Assembly (NCBI GenBank): GCA_029862005.1
Contig: JAOTYD010000013.1
Coordinates: forward strand, 28,424-92,423
Direction of reading: 5' to 3'
Origin: Gammaproteobacteria bacterium
GTDB taxonomy: Bacteria; Pseudomonadota; Gammaproteobacteria; GCA-001735895
DNA: 64,000 nt
The position numbers were made by a program, and so were the translations under genes. Below, one piece after another: positions 17,723-26,070 of this stretch. The notes beneath the pieces are model-generated. The model searched no databases. It was not told where the DNA came from and was given only the letters and a program-made list of their open reading frames with translations. Numbering within the stretch: the first letter of the stretch is position 1; the number at the start of each line of letters is the position of its first letter.

Positions 17723-18805
17723 TTATTCTTCGATTATGTTTTCGCGCGAGTAGCCGCTGTGCTCGAGGATGCGACGCAGCTTGCGCAGTGCATCCATCTG
17801 GATCTGGCGCACGCGCTCACGGGTGACACCGAGCTCGAGCCCAACCTCCTCCAGCGTACCGCGCGCGTGATTGCGCAGACCAAAGCGGCGTACCACAACA
17901 TCCCGCTGCTTCTCATCGAGTTCGTCGAGCCAGCTGTCAAGGTGCGCTATCACGGATTCATCCTGCAGAATAACAGATGGATCCGCATTATTATCGTCAG
18001 GGATAACGTCGAGTAGCGGGCGTTCACCCTCACCGCCCATCGGAATATCGAAGGAGGAAACACGATCAGCGAGCTTGAACATTTTCTCGACGTCTTTTAC
18101 CGGTTTCTTCAGCAACCTGGCCACGTCCTCGGGCGTTGCCTCCCGGTTCAATTCCTGGGTGAGTTTTCGTGCCGCCCTGAGGTAGGTGTTCAATTCCTTG
18201 ATCACGTGAATCGGCAACCTGATAGTGCGTGTCTGGTTCATCAGGCCGCGTTCTATGGTTTGCCTGATCCACCAGGTGGCATAGGTTGAAAAACGAAAAC
18301 CGCGCTCAGGATCAAATTTTTCGACCGCGCGGATCAGGCCCAGGTTGCCCTCTTCGATCAGATCGAGTAGCGCCAGCCCGCGATTCATGTATCGTCTCGC
18401 AATCTTGACGACCAGGCGCAGGTTACATTCGATCATTTTATCGCGCGCCGCGGTGTCACCTTTTAACGCGAGCCGCGAATAGTGGACTTCCTCTTCCGCG
18501 GTCAACAGTGGTGAAACTTCTATTTCCTTGAGGTAGAGCCGGGTTGGATCTGCATCCGATGAGCGACGTGTCGTCGTCTTGCGACGATCCGTTTCAGGCT
18601 TGCGTCGATCGACAAATTTCTCACTCTCGGTGGCGTCCCCTTCGCCCGCTCCGATCGTAGTGATCTCTTCTACTTCGTCTTCGTCTCCATCCTCGACATC
18701 GGCTTCCAGATCGGTCGCTTCCTCATCGTCGACAAGATCCTCTACCAACTCTTCTGGCGGTATTTCGGTATCTTCGATAAGAGACTTATCGGTCGATTTA
18801 GTCAT
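17723..18805 (-). CDS. rpoS: RNA polymerase sigma factor RpoS
   Basis: A 360-residue group 2 sigma-70 factor directing the stationary-phase and general stress response. Region 1.2 ([20 protein letters not shown]), region 2 ([36 protein letters not shown]), region 3 and region 4 ([18 protein letters not shown]) are all present. The first 85 residues are unusually acidic ([19 protein letters not shown]), longer than in the E. coli protein. Its place downstream of nlpD in the surE-pcm-nlpD-rpoS cluster confirms rpoS rather than rpoD or rpoH. A promoter inside nlpD is expected from related species but was not identified. Confidence 0.96.
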   Translation of the reverse strand: MTKSTDKSLIEDTEIPPEELVEDLVDDEEATDLEADVEDGDEDEVEEITTIGAGEGDATESEKFVDRRKPETDRRKTTTRRSSDADPTRLYLKEIEVSPLLTAEEEVHYSRLALKGDTAARDKMIECNLRLVVKIARRYMNRGLALLDLIEEGNLGLIRAVEKFDPERGFRFSTYATWWIRQTIERGLMNQTRTIRLPIHVIKELNTYLRAARKLTQELNREATPEDVARLLKKPVKDVEKMFKLADRVSSFDIPMGGEGERPLLDVIPDDNNADPSVILQDESVIAHLDSWLDELDEKQRDVVVRRFGLRNHARGTLEEVGLELGVTRERVRQIQMDALRKLRRILEHSGYSRENIIEE

Positions 18806-18817
18806 TGAGAAGTTCCT

Positions 18818-19540
18818 TTAATTCTTTGGCAGATACTTCATAGGGTCAACTGGCTTACCGTTTCGCCTGATCTCAAAATGCAGCTTTGCAACGTTATCTC
18901 TGCTTCCCATTTTCGCGACCATCTTCCCTGCCTTTACTGCGCTTCCCTCTTGCACCAGACGTTCCTGACAATAGGCATAGGCACTCAGATAGGTATCGCT
19001 GTGCTTGATAATGATCAGATTACCATAACCGGCCAAACCATTACCACTATATACCACGCTTCCATCTGCAACTGCGCGTACCGGTTGACCGAGTCGTCCA
19101 GCAATATCGATTCCGCGTCGACCGAGTTCTGACGCCAGAAAAGTATTCATAGGTTTGCCTTTGGTCGGCCATAACCATTTAACCGGATTGCGCCCACTAG
19201 ACTGCTTATTTTTGGTACTGGTGGCAACTTTAGGCTGGGTAGAAGTGCTTTTTTTGCTCGCGCTACTTGCGGTACTTTTAATGGTACCGGCAACAGCTTG
19301 TCCGCTGGGTTTTATCAACCGCAGGCGCTGTCCCGGGTGAATCGGCGAATTGACGCCGATCTGGTTCCAGCGGGCCAGTTGCTTGTAGTCGAGTCCGTAA
19401 CGCCACGCGATCGAATAAAGCGTATCACTCGGTTTTACCGTATACCAACCGGCACCGCGCGACACATAAGTCGGCGGCTTTACCGTAACGCAGGAAACCA
19501 GCAGCAATACGGCAAGAGCGGTAGTGAGAGCTGATTTCAT
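18818..19540 (-). CDS. nlpD: NlpD-type lipoprotein, murein hydrolase activator
   Basis: A 240-residue lipoprotein: lipobox LVSC (Cys17), one LysM domain (WYTVKPSDTLYSIAWRYGLD, about 30-75), a Ser/Thr/Lys-rich linker, and an M23 domain. The M23 metal motif is degraded (GRRGIDIAG has Arg where the zinc His should be), as in NlpD/EnvC, which activate amidases instead of cutting murein. ATG 19540 begins right at the signal peptide. It ends 12 bases before rpoS. Confidence 0.94.
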   Translation of the reverse strand: MKSALTTALAVLLLVSCVTVKPPTYVSRGAGWYTVKPSDTLYSIAWRYGLDYKQLARWNQIGVNSPIHPGQRLRLIKPSGQAVAGTIKSTASSASKKSTSTQPKVATSTKNKQSSGRNPVKWLWPTKGKPMNTFLASELGRRGIDIAGRLGQPVRAVADGSVVYSGNGLAGYGNLIIIKHSDTYLSAYAYCQERLVQEGSAVKAGKMVAKMGSRDNVAKLHFEIRRNGKPVDPMKYLPKN

Positions 19541-19550
19541 GATTCGACTT

Positions 19551-20138
19551 TTACTGTTTAAAATTATAAATACCAATCGCTATCAGCAATGCGACAACGA
19601 TAAACCATCCAATATATTCGATATACCTGACCAACTTAGGTTCAATTGCCGGCCCAAATCTTGCCAGACACCAGGCCAACAGGAAAAACCGCGCACCGCG
19701 GCCAATAATCGATGCGAACAGAAATGGTAAAATCGCAAGATTCAATACCCCCGCGGCGATCGTAAATATCTTGTAAGGAACGGGTGAAAATCCGGCCACC
19801 AACACTGCCCAGAAACCCCACTGGTTAAACCACAGGATTACCGTGTCGAATCGGGTCTGGTATCCCCAACTGATAATATAGGGTTCGGCCAGGTCGAACA
19901 GAAATGCGCCGATTGCGTAACCCACAAGACCGCCCAGAACTGAAAAAACCAGTGTTAGCGTGGCAAAATACAACGCTCGCGAAGGTCGAGCCAGGGCCAT
20001 CGGCGCCAGCATAACGTCGGGCGGGGGGAAAGGCAGGATGAAGGATTCAACAAAGCTGAGCGCCGACAGGTAGTAAGGTGCCTGCCTGCGACGCGCGAAC
20101 TGCATGACAGCACGGTAGATCTTTTCAAAAACCTGCAC
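19551..20138 (-). CDS. YqaA-like VTT/DedA-family membrane protein
   Basis: A 195-residue membrane protein of the YqaA branch of the VTT (DedA) superfamily. Signature elements are SFVESFILPFPPPDVMLAPMAL near the N-terminus and the re-entrant loop GFSPVPYKIFTIAAGVL, followed by two more helices. DedA relatives translocate phospholipids or undecaprenyl phosphate; the YqaA branch is uncharacterised. It starts with GTG at 20138, overlapping the pcm stop by 1 base. It sits between pcm and nlpD, as seen in several gammaproteobacteria. Confidence 0.85.
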   Translation of the reverse strand: MQVFEKIYRAVMQFARRRQAPYYLSALSFVESFILPFPPPDVMLAPMALARPSRALYFATLTLVFSVLGGLVGYAIGAFLFDLAEPYIISWGYQTRFDTVILWFNQWGFWAVLVAGFSPVPYKIFTIAAGVLNLAILPFLFASIIGRGARFFLLAWCLARFGPAIEPKLVRYIEYIGWFIVVALLIAIGIYNFKQ

Positions 20139-20803
20139 TAGTTTAATCCCGGCAACAGCGGCACAAACACGACTTTTTCCAGCGCCTCGCTCACCAGACC
20201 ACTTTGACTTCGGGTTACCTTGGTCATGGTTTGATCGGTACCGTTATCGAATGGCAACACCATGATGCCCCTATCACTGAGTTGTGACACCAGAGCTGCC
20301 GGTAACTCGGTGCAGGCAGCCGTCATGATAATTCGATCAAAGCGATAACTGGGATTAGGCCAACCCTCGGTGCCATCGGTATAACGCAACTGAACGTTAT
20401 ACAATTCCAGTTCAGCGAGTCGTTGCTTTGCCTGGAGATACAACGCTTCGATGCGCTCAATGCTATAAACCTGGGGGAAAATATTGGCTAGCACTGCGGT
20501 CTGATACCCGCAACCGGTACCAATTTCAAGCACAGAGTTGGGCATACCATCTTCCAGCAACAGCTGCGTCATTTGGGCAACGATATAGGGTTGTGAAATC
20601 GTCTGTCCATAGCCGATTGGCAGCGCGGTATCCTCATAGGCCCGGTGCGCAAGAGCCTCATCGACAAACAAATGCCGGGGCACGCGACGCATCACTTCAA
20701 GTACCTGTTCGTTATTGATGCCCTGCTGTTTCAGGCGCCTGACCAGGCGATCACGCGTACGCTGGGAGGTCATCCCGATTCCCTGGTGTTCCCGATCCGA
20801 CAT
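20138..20803 (-). CDS. pcm: Protein-L-isoaspartate O-methyltransferase
   Basis: A protein of about 221 residues. SAM-binding motif I is VLEIGTGCGYQTAVLA; the PCMT hallmarks PIGYGQTISQPYIVAQMTQL and IIMTAACTELP are present. It repairs isoaspartyl damage in proteins. ATG 20803 lies 2 bases from the surE stop; ATG 20773 or 20824 are possible alternatives. The gene belongs to the surE-pcm-nlpD-rpoS cluster. Confidence 0.95.
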   Translation of the reverse strand: MSDREHQGIGMTSQRTRDRLVRRLKQQGINNEQVLEVMRRVPRHLFVDEALAHRAYEDTALPIGYGQTISQPYIVAQMTQLLLEDGMPNSVLEIGTGCGYQTAVLANIFPQVYSIERIEALYLQAKQRLAELELYNVQLRYTDGTEGWPNPSYRFDRIIMTAACTELPAALVSQLSDRGIMVLPFDNGTDQTMTKVTRSQSGLVSEALEKVVFVPLLPGLN

Positions 20804-20805
20804 AT

Positions 20806-21552
20806 TCACAAAGCGGCCAGCCAATCTTGCAAAGGTTCGATACCGTTATGACGCGTCAGGTCAATCTGCATCGGGGTTACCGAGGCAATGGCGTGTTCGA
20901 CCGCGTAGAAGTCGGTGCCGGGACCGGCATCCTGGGCCTCGCCCGGTGGACCAACCCAGTATATCGGACGGCCATTGGGATCACGCTGCTTTACCATGGA
21001 TTCGGACCGGTGTCGGAAACCGAGGCGAGTTGCCTGGATCGCAGTAATATCGCGACCGGGTAAATCAGGCACGTTTATATTGAGCAGGGTGTCATCCGGT
21101 AACGGACTTTGGGTGAGTCTTCCAATCACGCGCCGGGTAATCTGTGCGGCGGAAAGAAAATGGTTTGCCGGTTTGCCGACAAGCGATACCGCGATCGCGG
21201 GCAGGCCCAGGTAACGACCTTCCATCGCGGCTGCCACGGTACCCGAATACAACACATCGTCACCGAGGTTGGGGCCAGCATTAATGCCCGAGACAACCAT
21301 ATCGGGCTGCTCATCGAGCAATCCCGACAGTGCCAGGTGAACACAGTCGGTAGGCGTTCCGTCGACGTAATAGCTGCCATCCGAAGATTGCTCGACGCGC
21401 AGCGGGCGCATCAGGGTCAGTGAATTACTGGCCCCGCTTTTATTCCGATCCGGGGCAACCACGGAAATGTCGGCAACCTGGGCAAGTTCCTGTGCCAGAA
21501 TTTTGATTCCGGGCGCCAGGTAGCCGTCATCGTTGGTAATGAGAATGTGCAC
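20806..21552 (-). CDS. surE: 5'/3'-nucleotidase SurE
   Basis: A 248-residue survival protein. The N-terminal ILITNDDGYLAPGI is the metal-binding DD motif; NKSGASNSLTL, GTPTDCVHLAL and SGINAGPNLGDDVLYSGTVA are the other SurE signatures. It dephosphorylates nucleoside monophosphates and short polyphosphate. GTG 21552 gives the standard N-terminus (VHILITNDDG). An upstream ATG at 21594 would add 14 residues without family support. It heads the stress-survival cluster. Confidence 0.94.
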   Translation of the reverse strand: MHILITNDDGYLAPGIKILAQELAQVADISVVAPDRNKSGASNSLTLMRPLRVEQSSDGSYYVDGTPTDCVHLALSGLLDEQPDMVVSGINAGPNLGDDVLYSGTVAAAMEGRYLGLPAIAVSLVGKPANHFLSAAQITRRVIGRLTQSPLPDDTLLNINVPDLPGRDITAIQATRLGFRHRSESMVKQRDPNGRPIYWVGPPGEAQDAGPGTDFYAVEHAIASVTPMQIDLTRHNGIEPLQDWLAAL

Positions 21553-21642
21553 GGAATGGGATTCTATATGATTTGAATGCAGGTCTGAGAGCATTTTCGG
21601 ATAATATACAGGGAAAAATAACATTTACTTTGTGATAACTCG

Positions 21643-22149
21643 ATGAACGACGATGACGACTCCGAATTTGCCCGGCTGATCCCGGGGGTTAAACGCCTGC
21701 GTCAAGATCGCATCAACGTCTATCAGCATCGCCGTCGGGAAAAGAATGTAACCCGGGCCAAGAACGCGGGTACGCATTGGCAGGAATCTGGGTTTGTTGA
21801 CGAGTCCGTTCCGGCGCGCGATACCCACTTTAAGCCCGGTCTGCAAAAAAAACTGCAACGCAAAATAAAACAGGGGACAATCCGTCCCGAAACCAGCATC
21901 GATTTGCACGGTTACCGACAGCTCGAGGCACTGGAAGCGCTGGAAGCGTTCTTAGCCGATGCGCTGCAGCACGGAAACCGGATGTTATTAATCGTCCATG
22001 GCCAGGGCTATCGATCGCAAAGCGATGCAGTGCTCAAGCCCCTGGTACAACGCTGGCTCGCAAACCAGGCGCAGGTGCTCGCCTGGTGCCCAGCCCTGGC
22101 ACGAGACGGCGCGGCGGGTGCGAGTTATGTTTATCTGCGCGGTAGTTGA
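21643..22149 (+). CDS. Smr-domain protein (SmrA/YdaL-like)
   Basis: A 168-residue protein with a charged N-terminal half and a C-terminal Smr domain. The key motifs are SIDLHGYRQLEALEALEAFL (residues about 86-105, DLHG) and LLIVHGQGYRSQS (GxG), ending with YVYLRG. Smr domains are endonucleases; SmrB in E. coli cleaves mRNA at collided ribosomes, and this length fits the SmrA/SmrB group. Which of the two it is cannot be decided here. It is divergent from surE and abuts the next gene tail to tail (3-base gap). Confidence 0.85.
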   Translation: MNDDDDSEFARLIPGVKRLRQDRINVYQHRRREKNVTRAKNAGTHWQESGFVDESVPARDTHFKPGLQKKLQRKIKQGTIRPETSIDLHGYRQLEALEALEAFLADALQHGNRMLLIVHGQGYRSQSDAVLKPLVQRWLANQAQVLAWCPALARDGAAGASYVYLRGS

Positions 22150-22152
22150 GCC

Positions 22153-22920
22153 TTATTCGACGGGCCAATTGATTTCCGCCGCGGTATAAACCCCGATCAC
22201 GACTTCGTTCAAAGACTCGGGCATTTTCGAATCCTGTACTGACAGTGGAACTCGACCACCCATTATTTCCGCCTTTTGCTGCGGATATAGCGGATTCCGA
22301 TAGGGTTCGGCGTAACCCTGCGGATGGATCGGCAGGTTTCCCGGGGTATATTTATCCGACGCACCCAGCGTATGCATTAGTTCATGTGCGATGACGACCT
22401 GGTTAGAGCCGTTGTAGGATTTATCGGCAAAGGCGTTGATGATGCCGATAAGCCCGCTTTGCAATCCAACCGAATGGCGCAGTGATTGCGTGGTTTCGGT
22501 ATCGTAATAGTTCACGAATAGCTCGACGTCACCTGCCTCGCTATCGCTGCGCCAGCCACGGTAGGTAGCCCAGGCCCGGAACTTCAGACTCCACCAGATA
22601 TTCTCGAGCATGCTCTGGCCGGATGGGGGCTGTGGGGGCCCCGACTGCAGGCGCCCGTTGTAGGCAACATCGATAGCGTCAATCTTGATGCCGTAACGTC
22701 TGGCCTCGCGGTTTACAAATTTTTCTGTCATCTCGAAGCTCCGGGTCGTGAGCGAATCGATATACTTATCGGTCGCTGCGCGACCATCTCCGTTCACCGC
22801 ATAGATTCGCACCCACAGAGGATTCTCCCAGTTGGTCGAACGCGTTTTGTTCAGTGCCTCGTTAACTGCGACAAACAGCAGTATCAACAACAGGATCAGA
22901 TAGCGCAGGTTCTTTCGCAT
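22153..22920 (-). CDS. Membrane-anchored putative zinc metalloprotease (HExxHxxGxxD)
   Basis: A 255-residue protein with an uncleaved or signal-type N-terminal helix (YLILLLILLFVAVNEAL) and an extracytoplasmic domain. HELMHTLGASD (His179 to Asp189) is an HExxHxxGxxD zinc motif, the pattern of metzincin-like enzymes whose third ligand is Asp, such as snapalysin. Downstream it carries an Arg/Pro-rich stretch around PIHPQGYAEPYRNP. I do not recognise a named family. It may share transcription with dusA, 9 bases away. Substrate and site of action are unknown. Confidence 0.65.
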   Translation of the reverse strand: MRKNLRYLILLLILLFVAVNEALNKTRSTNWENPLWVRIYAVNGDGRAATDKYIDSLTTRSFEMTEKFVNREARRYGIKIDAIDVAYNGRLQSGPPQPPSGQSMLENIWWSLKFRAWATYRGWRSDSEAGDVELFVNYYDTETTQSLRHSVGLQSGLIGIINAFADKSYNGSNQVVIAHELMHTLGASDKYTPGNLPIHPQGYAEPYRNPLYPQQKAEIMGGRVPLSVQDSKMPESLNEVVIGVYTAAEINWPVE

Positions 22921-22929
22921 CAGGCGGTT

Positions 22930-23898
22930 CTAGCTGACCAGTTGCTCAGCCCGGTAAAGCACTTCGATACCGGCCGTTTTTTGATGAGCGTTTTCACTCA
23001 GGTAACGACGCCAGCGTCGCGCATTGGGTTCTCCGTGAAACAACCCGATGATATGGCGCACCATGTGCATCAATGGCAGGCCCTGTCCAAGCTGCCGTTC
23101 GATATAAGGGTAAACACGGTGCAGCATTGCCATGCGGCTGGGAATTTCGGCACGCGGTTGATTGAAAATCACCTGGTCGACATTATGCAGCAGATAGGGG
23201 TTTTGGTATGGCTCGCGGCCCAGCATGACGCCATCGACCTGCTGTAAATGGTTGCGACAGGCATCGAGGGTTTTAATGCCACCGTTGATGATGATCTGGT
23301 GATCCGGTAAATCCCGTTTAAGACGATAAACCCAGTCGTATTTCAGCGGCGGTATTTCCCGATTTTGTTTCGGACTAAGTCCCTGCAACCAGGCATTGCG
23401 TGCGTGCACGATCAGCGCATCTGCCCCGGCCTCGACCTGGGTCGAGGCAAAGACGGCGAATATTTCATACGCTTCCTGCTGGTCGACGCCGGTACGATGC
23501 TTTACGGTAACCGGTAGCGACGTCGCCGATTTCATTGCCGAGACACATTCAGCCACCAATCCCGGATCCTTCATCAGGCAGGCACCAAAGCTGCCGGACT
23601 GAACCCGGTCACTGGGGCATCCGCAGTTCAAATTGATTTCATCATAGCCGTATTCTTCACAAATTTGCGCGGCACGGTATAACTGCTGCGGATCCGAGCC
23701 ACCCAGTTGAATCCCCAGTGGATGTTCTTCTTTATTGAAGCCGAGCAGGCGATCACGGTCGCCATGCAAAACGGCGGCAGCGGTAATCATCTCGGTATAC
23801 AGCAGAATGCGATCAGAAAACAAACGCAGGAAAAAGCGCAGGTGCCGATCCGAGCAGTCCATCATCGGGGCGATACTGAATCGCCGATCGATAACCAT
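22930..23898 (-). CDS. dusA: tRNA-dihydrouridine(20/20a) synthase DusA
   Basis: A flavoenzyme of about 322 residues that reduces U20/U20a in tRNA. SIAPMMDCSDRHLR at the N-terminus and INLNCGCPSDRVQSGSFGA with the catalytic Cys identify DusA (as against DusB or DusC); TVKHRTGVD and the FMN-phosphate loop near INGGIKTLDAC follow. ATG 23898 gives the family N-terminus; a GTG at 23922 is also possible. A longer frame back to 24015 would run into relA and is not credible. Confidence 0.93.
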   Translation of the reverse strand: MVIDRRFSIAPMMDCSDRHLRFFLRLFSDRILLYTEMITAAAVLHGDRDRLLGFNKEEHPLGIQLGGSDPQQLYRAAQICEEYGYDEINLNCGCPSDRVQSGSFGACLMKDPGLVAECVSAMKSATSLPVTVKHRTGVDQQEAYEIFAVFASTQVEAGADALIVHARNAWLQGLSPKQNREIPPLKYDWVYRLKRDLPDHQIIINGGIKTLDACRNHLQQVDGVMLGREPYQNPYLLHNVDQVIFNQPRAEIPSRMAMLHRVYPYIERQLGQGLPLMHMVRHIIGLFHGEPNARRWRRYLSENAHQKTAGIEVLYRAEQLVS

Positions 23899-23938
23899 CT
23901 TGTTGTTACGCTCTGATGTCACTGCTAATCGTTTCCGC

Positions 23939-26059
23939 TCAGGCGATCCGCCTGACGTCCTGCACATTCGGTAGCTGGGAAAGCTTGTCAATGATAGCGA
24001 CCAGTTCGTCAACACTGTGAATCTCCATGGTAAGACGGGTATAGACCATTTGCTCCGCCTTGTTGGTATTGGAGTTTATATTCAGCAGGTTGACTTTCAA
24101 GTTTGCCAGGATGGTGCTGATGTCCTGCATCAGGCCGGTGCGCTGGTACGCAGTCAGGGTGACTTCGACCGGGTAAACCGATCCGTTCTGCCGACCCCAC
24201 TCAACCTCGATCAGGCGCGGTCGTTTCTCGTCCGGTAATGCCAGGATGTTCGAACAACTGCGCTTGTGAATCGAAATACCACTGTTGATGGTAATGAATC
24301 CAATAATCTCATCCCCGGGCACCGGTTTGCAGCAGCGCGCAAACTGCGTCATCAGGTTACCAACGCCATGAATGCTGACTTCATCCCGGGAGGTTTGCGC
24401 TTTGCTTACTTTTTTGATTTTCTTGAACGGATCCTGCTCGGGTTCGGATTGCAGATACCCGACGATCTGGGGCGAGGTAATCAATCCGCGACCGATATCG
24501 GCATAAAACTGGTCCGCATCCTTGCGCTTGAAATGCACCACCAGGTTTTTCAGATTCGCGTCGTGAATCGAGTACTTGCTCAGGATGCGATCATAGATAG
24601 ATTTTCCATCCAGCAGATTTTGTTCGAAATCCTGGTGGTTAAACCAGTTTCGCACCTTGGACCGGGTCCCTGCTGACTTGATGAAACCCAGGTTCTTGTT
24701 CATCCAGTCGCGACTGGGCCGGCTCTCCCTGGTGGTCAGAATCTCAACCTCGTCACCTGTCCGCAACACCGTTGTCAGGTTGACGATGCGCCCGTTGACC
24801 TTGGCTCCGCGACAGCGGTGACCAACCTCGGAGTGAATGCTGTAGGCAAAATCGAGCGGGGTACCACCTTGCGGAATATCGACAATTTGACCAGTTGGTG
24901 TAAATACGTAGACCCGATCATTCGATAATTCGGTCGATATCTCCGAAATCGCGTCGGATACTTCTTCCTCCGAGCCCTGCAGCAGATCACGCATTTGCGC
25001 GATGCTGGATTCCATACGCTTGTCGAGTTTCGCACCTTCCTTGTAGCGCCAGTGCGATGCAACTCCGAGTTCGGAATTTTCATGCATCTCGAAGGTACGA
25101 ATCTGGACTTCTACAATCTTGCCGTCATCGGCGACAACTGCCGTATGCAGCGACTGGTACCCGTTCTCCTTGGGATTGGCGATATAGTCATCGAACTCGG
25201 CAGGGATATGCTGCCAGGTGGTGTGGACAACTCCGAGTACCGCGTAACAATCGGCCACCGAATCGACCAGTATCCGTACCGCACGAACATCGAAGAGTTC
25301 ATGAAACTCGAGATTCTTACGCCGCATCTTGCGCCAGATACTGACAATGTGCTTGACGCGACCCTCAACGCTTGCACTGAGTTCCTGCTCCGCCAGCAGA
25401 TCTTTCAGGCGTGCGATAAATTTTTTAATGAAGGTTTCACGTTCGCTGCGTTTCTCTTCCAACAACCTGGCGATCCGCTTATACGCCTGAGGTTCCAGTG
25501 CCCGAAACGCCAGGTCTTCAAGTTCCCACTTGAGCAATCCCATACCGAGGCGGTTGGCCAGGGGCGCAAAAATATCGAGCGTCTCCTGTGCGATCCAGCG
25601 ACGTTGTTCGTAGTTATCGTGTTTTAACAGTGGTAATCGTTCCACCCGGTAACACAACTTAATCAGCATGACGCGCACGTCGCTGACAATGGCCATCAGC
25701 AGGCGGCGCAGTTTTTCAGCCTGTTCGGGTGTATTTATTTGCGCTTGCGCCCCTTCTTTTAGCGTATTCAGTTTGTTTACACCCTGCGTCAGCCTGGCAA
25801 TTTTGTTACCAAATTCCGATTCGATACGCTTGATATCCAGCACATCGCGTAACGCGGGATCACTGAGCAGGGTTGCGATAACCGCTTCACGATCATTACC
25901 CAGGTCGAGCACCCGTCTGGCAACATCGATACTGCGTGGCAGGCTCTTGTTCAGGTGCTTTGCTCCGGATGCATAATCCAGCGCTTTGGCGAGTTCTTCA
26001 TCCCAGCCAATCTGTCTGGTCACTGCCGCAATAAATTTTTTATCGGATGCGGTTTTCAT
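23939..26059 (-). CDS. relA: (p)ppGpp synthetase RelA
   Basis: A 706-residue RelA/SpoT-type enzyme. The N-terminal hydrolase domain lacks the HD pair (VIATLLSDPALRDV in place of HDxxED), so hydrolysis should be absent. The synthetase domain has EFDDYIANPKENGYQSLHT with the acidic ExDD signature of monofunctional RelA. TGS, helical, zinc-finger-like (FARCCKPVPGDEI) and ACT domains follow in order. It makes (p)ppGpp on stalled ribosomes. dusA lies downstream on the same strand. Confidence 0.94.
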   Translation of the reverse strand: MKTASDKKFIAAVTRQIGWDEELAKALDYASGAKHLNKSLPRSIDVARRVLDLGNDREAVIATLLSDPALRDVLDIKRIESEFGNKIARLTQGVNKLNTLKEGAQAQINTPEQAEKLRRLLMAIVSDVRVMLIKLCYRVERLPLLKHDNYEQRRWIAQETLDIFAPLANRLGMGLLKWELEDLAFRALEPQAYKRIARLLEEKRSERETFIKKFIARLKDLLAEQELSASVEGRVKHIVSIWRKMRRKNLEFHELFDVRAVRILVDSVADCYAVLGVVHTTWQHIPAEFDDYIANPKENGYQSLHTAVVADDGKIVEVQIRTFEMHENSELGVASHWRYKEGAKLDKRMESSIAQMRDLLQGSEEEVSDAISEISTELSNDRVYVFTPTGQIVDIPQGGTPLDFAYSIHSEVGHRCRGAKVNGRIVNLTTVLRTGDEVEILTTRESRPSRDWMNKNLGFIKSAGTRSKVRNWFNHQDFEQNLLDGKSIYDRILSKYSIHDANLKNLVVHFKRKDADQFYADIGRGLITSPQIVGYLQSEPEQDPFKKIKKVSKAQTSRDEVSIHGVGNLMTQFARCCKPVPGDEIIGFITINSGISIHKRSCSNILALPDEKRPRLIEVEWGRQNGSVYPVEVTLTAYQRTGLMQDISTILANLKVNLLNINSNTNKAEQMVYTRLTMEIHSVDELVAIIDKLSQLPNVQDVRRIA

Positions 26060-26070
26060 GGGATGTCGGG

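Noticed and set aside
17723..18805. RpoD or RpoH instead of RpoS
   Set aside because: Length of 360 residues, absence of the long region 1.1 insert of RpoD, and position behind nlpD indicate RpoS.
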